From: Pyxidicoccus caerfyrddinensis
Lineage (GTDB): Bacteria > Myxococcota > Myxococcia > Myxococcales > Myxococcaceae
Reading direction: 5' to 3'
DNA length: 64,000 nt
NCBI RefSeq assembly: GCF_010894405.1
Contig: NZ_JAAIYA010000010.1
Coordinates: 310,001 to 374,000, forward strand
Part shown: positions 1 through 6,533 of the stretch, one piece after another
How positions within the stretch are numbered: position 1 is the stretch's first letter
How the letters are laid out: each line of letters opens with the position of its first letter
Made by a program: the position numbers and the translations under genes
The notes under the pieces: model-generated
Database searches by the model: none
The model's input: only the letters and a program-made list of their open reading frames with translations
What the model was told of the DNA's origin: nothing

Positions 1-1
1 C

Positions 2-160
2 TACATGGTGGTGCTGGCCGTCATCACCCTGGTCTCCGTCTGGCTGTCGGCGGAGACCTTCCGGGAGGAGCTCACGGAGGCACCGGCCTCCGCGAGCTCC
101 GGCGAAGGCGCGCTCAGCGAGCCGTCCAGCCGCAGTCCATCACCTGTGCCGCCCCGGTGA
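2..160 (+). CDS. MFS transporter, C-terminal end (partial)
   Basis: Only the last 52 codons lie in the window. They encode a final hydrophobic helix (YMVVLAVITLVSVWLSAET) followed by a charged and then Pro/Ser-rich cytoplasmic tail ending in a TGA at 158-160. A last helix ending in a Glu-Thr motif is typical of sugar or metabolite:proton symporters of the major facilitator superfamily (MHS/proline-betaine type). This is an inference from a short tail and the substrate cannot be told. The last 47 bases overlap the 3' end of the convergent dehydrogenase gene, so the Ser/Pro-rich tail is encoded antisense to the end of that gene. Confidence 0.6.
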   Translation, partial: YMVVLAVITLVSVWLSAETFREELTEAPASASSGEGALSEPSSRSPSPVPPR

Positions 161-884
161 TGCCGCCCGCGGCGTCCGAGCACAGGAAGGAGATGTAGGC
201 GGCGACCTCGGAGGGCTCGAGGAGCCGCTTCACGGCGGCGGGGGCGAGCATGATCTTCTCCACGACTTCCGCCGCCGTGATTCCGTGGACGCGCGCCTGG
301 TCTGCAATCTGCTTCTCCACCAGGGGCGTGCGCACGTAGCTGGGGCACACGGCGTTCACCGTCACGCCCTTGTCGGCGGCCTCGAGGGCCACCGTCTTCG
401 TCAGGCCCATGAGGCCGTGCTTGGCGGAGACGTACGCGGACTTGTACGGGGAGGCCACGAGCCCGTGGAGCGAGGACACGTTGATGATGCGCCCCCACTT
501 GCGCGCGTACATCAGCGGCAGGGAGTAGCGCGTCAGCAGGAACGGGCCGACGAGCATGATGCGGATGAGCTGCTCCCAGCGGTCCTCGGGGAACTCCTCC
601 ACCGGGGACACGTGCTGCAGGCCCGCGTTGTTGACGAGGATGTCCAGCCGGCCCCATTCGCGCTCGGCGGTCGCCACCAGGGCGCGGCAGTCCTCGCGGG
701 ACGAGACGTCCGCCCACTGGTAGCGAGCCCCCGGAAGCCGCTTCGCCGCCGCGGTGCCGGCGTCCTCGTCGAGGTCCGCCAGCAGCACGCGCACGCCCTG
801 GGACGCCAGGCTCTCCGCCACCGCGAGGCCGATACCATTCGCCGCGCCCGTCACGAGGGCGCACCGACCTGAATCCTGATTCAT
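114..884 (-). CDS. bdhA: D-3-hydroxybutyrate dehydrogenase (SDR family)
   Basis: A 256-residue classical short-chain dehydrogenase that should interconvert 3-hydroxybutyrate and acetoacetate with NAD+ in the cytoplasm (ketone-body and polyhydroxybutyrate turnover). The cofactor motif TGAANGIG is at 12-19, NNAG at 85-88, and the catalytic Ser138, Tyr151 and Lys155 are present. The substrate-binding residues known from Pseudomonas hydroxybutyrate dehydrogenases (Gln94, His144, Lys152, Gln196) all occur here at a constant offset of four (Gln90, His140, Lys148, Gln192), which is the main reason for the specific call. The ATG is preceded by GGAGGTGG five bases upstream; longer reading frames upstream lack support. 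The gene stands alone and its 3' end overlaps the convergent transporter gene. Confidence 0.9.
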   Translation of the reverse strand: MNQDSGRCALVTGAANGIGLAVAESLASQGVRVLLADLDEDAGTAAAKRLPGARYQWADVSSREDCRALVATAEREWGRLDILVNNAGLQHVSPVEEFPEDRWEQLIRIMLVGPFLLTRYSLPLMYARKWGRIINVSSLHGLVASPYKSAYVSAKHGLMGLTKTVALEAADKGVTVNAVCPSYVRTPLVEKQIADQARVHGITAAEVVEKIMLAPAAVKRLLEPSEVAAYISFLCSDAAGGITGAAQVMDCGWTAR

Positions 885-1073
885 GTTCCACCTCCATGGG
901 CCATGGTGGAGGAAGCCGGGGCGGAGGGCAATGCCTCGGCGTTGGGGAAGCCACTGCATTCGTGTGTCGCCTTGCGTCGAAGGCCGATGCGCCTCTAGCT
1001 CGGTGGCCCGAACGCCGCATGCCCCCTTCGGGGTAGGCTCACCTCCGCGGCACCACGGAGACAAGCCACGCTC

Positions 1074-2882
1074 ATGCCGGAGACCGGGGACGCAGCGGGC
1101 GGAAGCCCACGGACAGACAAAGCCACGCGGACGCGTACCTGGTGGCGCTGGCCCCGCTCGCTGTACCTGGCCATGGGGCTCGGGGTGTTGGTGTCGTTGC
1201 CTTCGCTGAACGTGGGGCTCCTGCTCGATGACCTGCTCCACCGCATCATCCTCTCCGGGCAGCTCCGCGAGTACGGCGACTGGGGACCGCTGAGCCTCTA
1301 CGAGTTCGTGGGCACGGCGAAGACTTCACCGGCGGCGCTCCGGGAGTCCGGCCTTCTGCCCTGGTGGACGTCCGACGTGCTGACGGTGCGGTTCTTCCGG
1401 CCGCTGACCAGTGCCCTGATCACCCTGGACACCTGGCTCTTCGGCGACGCGCCCCTCCCCGCTCACCTGCACAGCCTCCTGTGGTTCCTGGGGATGGTGG
1501 CGGTGGTGGGCTGGTTGCACCGGCGCCTCCTGCCCGTGCCGCTGGCCGCGGTGGCGACCGTCGGCTACGCCGTGGCCGCGGCGCATCTAATGCCGGTGGC
1601 GTGGCTCGCGGCGCGGCATCCGCTCGTGTCCGGGGTGCCAGGCCTGCTGGCCCTGGCGTTCCATCTACGCGCCCGGGAAGACGGCTGGAAGCCGGGACGC
1701 CTCCTGGCCCCGCTGATGCTCGTGGTGTCGCTGCTCGCGGGGGAGCCGGCGCTCGGGGCCGTGGCGCTGCTCGGCGCCTATGAAGTGTTCGGACGTCGCG
1801 AGGGCTGGCGCCGCGCGGCCGTGGCCCTGGCGCCCTTCGCCGTCGTCGTAGCGGTCTACCTCACGTTCTACGCGGCCCAGGGCTACGGCGCGCGAGGCAG
1901 CGCCGCGTACCTGACGCCCGCGGGAGCGCCGGGGGCATTCCTGTCGACCGTGGGCCAGCGCGTGCTCGTCCTCCTGGGCGAGCTGGTCGTGGCCACGCCC
2001 TCCGACGCCGTCGCGTCCGTGCCGCCGCTGCAGCCCGTCTTCGCCGTGTGGGGTGGGCTCGTCACGCTGGGCGCACTGCTGCTGTTGCGAGCCCTGCGTG
2101 GACGCCTGTCGGAGCTGGAGCGGAACACGCTGCGCTGGCTGCTGCCCGGCGGGTTGGCCTCGGTCATCCCCGGCGCGGTGGGCGTCATCGGGGGCCGGGT
2201 GCTGGTGATTCCCCTGCTGGCGGGCACCGCCCTGGTGGCCGTGCTGCTCGTGCGCGGATGGGAGGCCGCGCGTGCGCCGGAACGTACGCGGCTGACGCGA
2301 GTGGGACTCCGGACGGTGGTCGTCGTGCTCGGGCTCGGGCACTTCCTCACGGGACCGCTGTTCCGGGTGGTCATGGGCGTGGTGCTCGGCCAGATTGCCG
2401 AGGCCCAGTGGAGCATCGCTCGCACGGCCCCACCGTGTGACGGCACCCTCGTCTTGGTGGCTGGGGCCGACCCCACCATCGCCAGCTTTGTCCCGGCGGC
2501 CATGATCCTCCTGGGGCGATCGCCCCGGCACTTCCAGCTGCTCAGCTCGGCGCCTCATGACCATGAGGTGGAGCGCACGTCCGACAGCAGCATCGACCTC
2601 GTGGTGCGCACGGACGAGAGGAAGGTCGGCTTCTGGGAGCAGGTGCACCGGGACGTCTCGCCAGCACCCGGGACGGAGGTGCGGCTTCCCGGGCTCCACG
2701 TCACCGTGAAGGAGTCCGTCGAGGCCGGGCCGATGCGCGTGCACTTCGACTTCGGCCGACCCCTGGAGTCGCCGGAGCTGTGCTTCATGCGCTGGCACGA
2801 CGGGGCGCTGCGGCCGCTGGCGCTGCCACCGCCCGGGCATGCCGTGGCGGTGCCTCACGAGCTGGGGCCCCTGAGGCTCTGA
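1074..2882 (+). CDS. Multipass membrane protein, possible GT-C glycosyltransferase
   Basis: A 602-residue integral membrane protein with roughly ten hydrophobic segments between about residues 30 and 440, followed by a soluble C-terminal domain of about 160 residues. The first loop after helix 1 carries a paired acidic motif (LLLDDLLH), and the next region has RFFRPLTSALITLDTWLFG followed by a His-rich helix start. This layout is reminiscent of GT-C fold lipid-phosphosugar-dependent glycosyltransferases (PMT/O-antigen type), where acidic residues in the first external loop are catalytic. I do not recognise a named family, so this remains inference. The ATG at 1074 has GGAG about 13 bases upstream. 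It is a single gene followed by a hairpin. Confidence 0.7.
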   Translation: MPETGDAAGGSPRTDKATRTRTWWRWPRSLYLAMGLGVLVSLPSLNVGLLLDDLLHRIILSGQLREYGDWGPLSLYEFVGTAKTSPAALRESGLLPWWTSDVLTVRFFRPLTSALITLDTWLFGDAPLPAHLHSLLWFLGMVAVVGWLHRRLLPVPLAAVATVGYAVAAAHLMPVAWLAARHPLVSGVPGLLALAFHLRAREDGWKPGRLLAPLMLVVSLLAGEPALGAVALLGAYEVFGRREGWRRAAVALAPFAVVVAVYLTFYAAQGYGARGSAAYLTPAGAPGAFLSTVGQRVLVLLGELVVATPSDAVASVPPLQPVFAVWGGLVTLGALLLLRALRGRLSELERNTLRWLLPGGLASVIPGAVGVIGGRVLVIPLLAGTALVAVLLVRGWEAARAPERTRLTRVGLRTVVVVLGLGHFLTGPLFRVVMGVVLGQIAEAQWSIARTAPPCDGTLVLVAGADPTIASFVPAAMILLGRSPRHFQLLSSAPHDHEVERTSDSSIDLVVRTDERKVGFWEQVHRDVSPAPGTEVRLPGLHVTVKESVEAGPMRVHFDFGRPLESPELCFMRWHDGALRPLALPPPGHAVAVPHELGPLRL

Positions 2883-2929
2883 CCCTGGTGACGCCCCAGC
2901 CGGAGCTGCTGTTCTACCGAGCGCGTAAC

Positions 2930-2964
2930 GGCCCGCTCCCCTCGCGACGCAAAGGGAGCGGGCC
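2930..2964 (+). terminator. GC-rich hairpin downstream of the membrane protein gene
   Basis: GGCCCGCTCCC and GGGAGCGGGCC form a perfect 11-bp stem with a 13-base loop, 47 bases after the stop codon at 2882. There is no T tract, as is common in very GC-rich genomes, so terminator function is inferred. Confidence 0.45.
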
Positions 2965-3034
2965 ACGGTATTCGAATGTCTGGTGCATGGGGAGGCCCCC
3001 TCGCGACCATCCTGCCACCGCGCTGCACCTTCCA

Positions 3035-3268
3035 ATGCATTGCGAGTGCTTGGACGCGGCTGCCGCCCCGGATCATTCCTATGTGCTCATCCGCAAGCGG
3101 GAGACGCCCTGGTTCGTCGTGGATCCCTGGGTGCGCGAACCCCGGCTCTGCCCCTGGAGGTACAATCCGTGGTGGACCCCTTCGGACAGCCCGTCCCGGG
3201 GGATCCGCGGTCGCGCAACCAGGCGACGCGCTCTCGGCCATGGTGTGTCGGGTCTCAGGGCTTCATGA
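3035..3268 (+). pseudogene. Short ORF, possible relic of a cysteine-peptidase-like toxin domain
   Basis: This stretch lies in the 372-base gap between two convergent genes. A 77-codon frame contains a compact protein-like segment: HCEC, then DHSYVLIRKR, then PWFVVDPWV, followed by low-quality sequence. A Cys, then a His in a strand, then an Asp in a DPW motif is the pattern of papain-like or transglutaminase-like catalytic cores at the C-terminus of some secreted effectors, so this may be a decayed end of such a gene. The frame is open for a long way upstream but there overlaps the preceding gene. The last 14 bases overlap the 3' end of the M16 gene. Function is not claimed; it may also be chance. 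Confidence 0.3.
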
Positions 3269-4727
3269 AGGGGCTCGCCGCGGCCCCGGGCTCCGGGAGG
3301 ATGACCAGCGTCCGCATCCGCTCGGCGCGCACGTACTGCTCCAGATAGGAGGGCACGACACCCTCGGTGAGGGCCCTGGCCACCTGCTCCTCGCGGATGC
3401 CACCGAGGTCCACCCTGCCGGTGGCGCGCACCACCCGCGCGATGTCCATGGCGGAGACCGTACGCTCCTGCAGCTCGAGCTCCTTGTTCAGCGTCGCCCG
3501 CACCCAGCCCTCGGTGTAGCTCCGGAACGGCATGGGCGCGTTGTACTTGCGCTGGTAGATCCGGCGGGGCCCGTTGACGGGCTCCCTCAGGCTCTCGGTG
3601 ATGCCGTTGGCGAAGACCTCGAGCGAGCTCAGCAGGCTGGAGACGTGGTGCAGCGCCATGCGCTCCGGCATCCCCGACCGCAGGACCACGGAGCAGTGGA
3701 GCAGCGTCAGCCCATCCAGCTCCTGGTAGGTGACCGTAGCGGTCCTGCGAAAGGAGAGCGAGTCCAGCCCGAGGCTCAGGTCCAGCCACCGCTTCAGAAC
3801 CTCCCGCGCCACCAATGACTCGGCGTACCTCCCCGAGTAGCGGCCCGGCACCGTCAGCAGAAAGTGGAGCTGCGGTGCCCTCACGGCCCCGTGCATCACC
3901 ACCGGGGGCGCACTCTCGGGAAGGTCCGCGGGGGCGGGAGGCGGAGCGTGCTGGACGGGGGAAGCGGGGGCTCCGGTGCCCACGCCCATGAGGCCGGCGA
4001 GGCTCCTGGCCACCTCCGACTTCGCCTCCTCCAGCGGGAGGGGGCCGGACACCACCAGCACCGCATGGGCCGGGGTGTAGTTCGCCTTCACGAAGGCACG
4101 TACGTCCTCCAGCGTGAGGCGGTCCAACGACTCGGGCGTCCCCTGCGCTGGGCGGCCATAGACATGGCCCGCCAGCAGTTTTTCATGCAGCCACCTGCGC
4201 GAAGGCCCCTTGTCCATGGACTCCTGGCTCACCCACAGCTCGTCGAGCTGCTGGGCGCGCACCTGGCGGAAGTCCTCCTCGGTGACGTGCGCCAGCGGGT
4301 CGGCCATGCGCTGGGCCTCCAGCGCCGCCGCCCGGGCGAGGCGTTCCGGTGACAGGGAGCTCCACAGCTCCGTGTCGTCGTAGGTAACCGTGCTCCGCGG
4401 CGTCACGTCCGCGGCCACCAGCCGCTCCTCCAGTGTCGGCGTGCCCGCGCCGCCGTGGCGGGCCCTCAACGACAGACGCGCGGCCAGCTCCGCCACGCCC
4501 TCCTTGCCCTCGGGCTCGTCCGTGGCGCCGGCGCGATAGGACACGTACATCGTCATCAGCTTCGCCCGCGAGTCCTCCCGCACCACCAGCCGCATCCCGC
4601 TGGGGAAGACGTCGTTGGAGAGAACCCTCGGCTGGGCGGAGCCGGGCCGCGGCGCCGTGGCACAGCCCCACAGCAGGACCAGGACGAGCAGGCAGGGCAA
4701 GGAAGCATGGCGATGGGCTCTTCGCAT
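3255..4727 (-). CDS. M16 (insulinase-like) family lipoprotein without the zinc motif
   Basis: A 490-residue protein with the M16 peptidase fold pattern: an N-terminal segment like PSGMRLVVREDSRAKLMTMYVSYRAG in pieces, then a domain with NYTPAHAVLVVSGP typical of the second M16 subdomain, and a second half with LHFLLTVPGR. Active M16 enzymes have HxxEH shortly after the glycine-rich start; here the equivalent stretch reads GVAELAARL, so both His and the Glu are lost and no peptidase activity is expected. Inactive M16 subunits normally pair with an active partner, but none is adjacent. The start chosen (4727) gives a lipoprotein signal ending LLWGC, with Cys about residue 22; an upstream ATG at 4769 would spoil this. 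Confidence 0.75.
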   Translation of the reverse strand: MRRAHRHASLPCLLVLVLLWGCATAPRPGSAQPRVLSNDVFPSGMRLVVREDSRAKLMTMYVSYRAGATDEPEGKEGVAELAARLSLRARHGGAGTPTLEERLVAADVTPRSTVTYDDTELWSSLSPERLARAAALEAQRMADPLAHVTEEDFRQVRAQQLDELWVSQESMDKGPSRRWLHEKLLAGHVYGRPAQGTPESLDRLTLEDVRAFVKANYTPAHAVLVVSGPLPLEEAKSEVARSLAGLMGVGTGAPASPVQHAPPPAPADLPESAPPVVMHGAVRAPQLHFLLTVPGRYSGRYAESLVAREVLKRWLDLSLGLDSLSFRRTATVTYQELDGLTLLHCSVVLRSGMPERMALHHVSSLLSSLEVFANGITESLREPVNGPRRIYQRKYNAPMPFRSYTEGWVRATLNKELELQERTVSAMDIARVVRATGRVDLGGIREEQVARALTEGVVPSYLEQYVRAERMRTLVILPEPGAAASPFMKP

Positions 4728-4934
4728 CGAGCCTGGAGATACCACGCCAGCGGGGGCCAGCGCCCCCAATCCCCGAGCGCACTCATGCGCTCACAAACCG
4801 CTGTTGCGCATAGCCACCGCGACCTCCACCCAGGAGCCGCAACCCACGCAGCAACAGTAATCAAATCACCACGGCTTCATGCCATCGGGGCTCGTCCGTG
4901 ATAGGTCCGGCCTCCTCTCACGAGGAGGTCTCAC

Positions 4935-5387
4935 ATGTATCAGCGTCTGGTCGTCATCCTGGGATGTCTGGGACCTGGCGTGCTCATGGGGTGTGGTTCG
5001 GCCGCGGAGGAGCAGCCTCGAAGGCCGGGGGCCACCGTGTCCCGGGCCTCGCTCTCCGACGAAGGCCCTCCGCCGCGAGAGTGCGGAGAGGACGGCGTCT
5101 GCGACGACGGCGAGACCCCCGAGAAGTGTCCGCTCGACTGCGATGCTCCCGACCCGTTCTGCGGAGATGGCCGCTGCGACGGCAGCGAATCGCATCAGAC
5201 CTGCCCCCTGGATTGTGCCGCTTCCGTCCCCTTCTGTGGGGACGGCCTCTGCGATGGCGCCGAGTCGCACCAGGTCTGTCCGGTGGACTGTGACGCGCCT
5301 ACGCCGGGAGTCTGCGGGAACGATGGTGTCTGCGACGAAGGCGAATCGCACGAGACCTGCCCGCTCGACTGTGATGGGCCCGCATAG
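4935..5387 (+). CDS. Cys-rich tandem-repeat lipoprotein
   Basis: A 150-residue secreted lipoprotein: the signal peptide ends GVLMGC, followed by a short linker and four tandem units of about 25 residues. Each unit follows CGxDGxC(x)3-E-(x)4-CPxDC, ending in an acidic DC. The regularly spaced Cys and Asp suggest small disulfide-stabilised, possibly calcium-binding modules; similar Cys-rich repeats occur in exported myxobacterial proteins. It is probably displayed on the cell envelope. A strong GAGGAGGT is placed five bases before the ATG. No partner gene is evident; it is divergent from the M16 gene. Confidence 0.8.
   Translation: MYQRLVVILGCLGPGVLMGCGSAAEEQPRRPGATVSRASLSDEGPPPRECGEDGVCDDGETPEKCPLDCDAPDPFCGDGRCDGSESHQTCPLDCAASVPFCGDGLCDGAESHQVCPVDCDAPTPGVCGNDGVCDEGESHETCPLDCDGPA
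5082..5384 (+). repeat. Four in-frame tandem repeats of 72-78 bp
   Basis: Units begin with a Cys codon at 5082, 5160, 5235 and 5313 (78, 75, 78 and 72 bases). They encode the four CGxDGxC...CPxDC modules of the Cys-rich lipoprotein. The 3-base length changes preserve frame, consistent with internal duplication under protein-level selection. Confidence 0.75.
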
Positions 5388-5634
5388 CGAGCCCCGAGGG
5401 GAACATCGAAGCACCGCACCAAGGACTCCGCGCGCCAGCGTTGAAGCTCGCGGGCCGTTTCCGCGGAGTGCGGGTCGCGGTCCTCCCGGATGAGCGGCAG
5501 CAGGGCCCTGGCCGCCTCCCGTTCTCGGTGTGTTCCTCTGGCAACGAGCCGCTCACACCTCCAGTCGCGGAGTACGTAGGGTGAAGTTGCTAGCGTGGAA
5601 GGTTCAACCCGTAGCACCGACGTGAGGGAACGCG

Positions 5635-5946
5635 ATGGAGAGGATATCGAGGCTGGTGGGCGCGGCGGCGATGGCGGCGTGGCTGGTGGGCTGTGGCGGG
5701 GTGGTGGCGGAGGACGAGGCGGCGCAGGAGCCGGTGGTGGAGACGCAGCAGCAGGCGGTGACGGATCCGCCGGGCTGGTACTACCGGTGCGTGGTGGACA
5801 CGAACGGCTACCAGACGGGGCAGTGCGCGTTCTGGTTCTCGCTCGGGTGCGGGACGGCGTCGGGACGGCACTGCACCGCGGGCGTCTACGCGCCGGCGAC
5901 CGGCCAGCTCTGTGGCAAGCCGGTGAACGCCACGGTCTGCGACTAG
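5635..5946 (+). CDS. Small secreted lipoprotein
   Basis: A 103-residue protein with a lipoprotein signal (WLVGC at residues 16-20) and a mature part containing WYYRCVVDTNGY, WFSLGCG and further Cys (six after the lipid-anchor Cys), so a small disulfide-bonded domain is likely. I do not recognise the family. GAGGG lies upstream of the ATG. The stop codon TAG directly abuts the left end of an insertion-sequence fragment, so the reading frame may have been shortened when that element inserted. Confidence 0.65.
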   Translation: MERISRLVGAAAMAAWLVGCGGVVAEDEAAQEPVVETQQQAVTDPPGWYYRCVVDTNGYQTGQCAFWFSLGCGTASGRHCTAGVYAPATGQLCGKPVNATVCD

Positions 5947-6011
5947 AGAGTGTCCGCAAACGCGAGTTGAACGACGAGCAGTGGGAGCGGCTTGCTCCCC
6001 TGCTTCTGAAG
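5947..6011 (+). mobile_element. IS5-type transposase 5' fragment (IS remnant)
   Basis: Starting with GAGTGTCCGCAAACG just after a CTAG, this 65-bp piece encodes RELNDEQWERLAPLLLKS, the characteristic start of the DUF4096/IS5-family transposase N-terminal domain. It then stops abruptly and is joined to unrelated sequence. No catalytic DDE part or right end was seen in the window, so it is a scar of an inactive element. Confidence 0.65.
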
Positions 6012-6290
6012 TCGAGCCCCGCACCACAGTCGCCGCCAATGAGCCGGGGCACCTCCACCAGCGCATCGCCGAAGCAGACCGACAGCCGCGCGCGCAGGGC
6101 ACTGCCAGCGAGCGCGTGCGTGAGCCGCGCCTCGTCCGCCGCGCCCAGCCGGAACTTCGAGTCGCTCCCCACGTAGCGCAGCACGGCGACGTCGCGGCAG
6201 CCGAGCTCGTGCAGCGCCCGGAGCCGAGCGGGCCCCGCTCCGTCGTCGCGAGGATGTTCACGCCGAAGGACCGCCCCGCTCGGGCCAGGT
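6012..6290 (-). pseudogene. Frameshifted gene fragment truncated by the IS scar
   Basis: On the minus strand, protein-like sequence runs SFGVNILATTERGP and then, after a one-base shift near 6230, continues ARLRALHELGCRDVAVLRY and on to VEVPRLIGGDCGAGL, where it meets the IS fragment. Upstream there is a stop codon. I do not recognise the family. The two-frame continuity and abrupt end against transposase sequence indicate a decayed, IS-interrupted gene. Together with the IS fragment it accounts for most of the 587-base gap between 5947 and 6533; the remainder is the leader of the next gene. Confidence 0.45.
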
Positions 6291-6303
6291 GACCAGAGCC
6301 CTA

Positions 6304-6332
6304 TTGACGCTGTGCCAATAACGGCCCATCAT
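6304..6332 (+). promoter_or_regulatory. Candidate sigma-70-type promoter
   Basis: TTGACG and CATCAT are separated by 17 bases in a locally AT-richer stretch, about 200 bases upstream of the rubber-oxygenase-like gene. The -10 box is only a 4/6 match, so this is tentative. Confidence 0.3.
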
Positions 6333-6533
6333 TCCCGCCAAAGTTGAAAGGTGTGGAATCCGCGCTCAGCGAGACACTCAGCGTTGACTCACCTCCGGGA
6401 CTACCGCCTCGCCACGAGGCATGGCCGCTGAGTCAGCAGCCTCGGCGGCCTGTCCCTCATGCGGACTTCACCTGCTTCCTGTCGCGCACCCGCGGCGGGG
6501 GTGTGGACGCACGCAGCGAAAGAGGAGGAAGCC

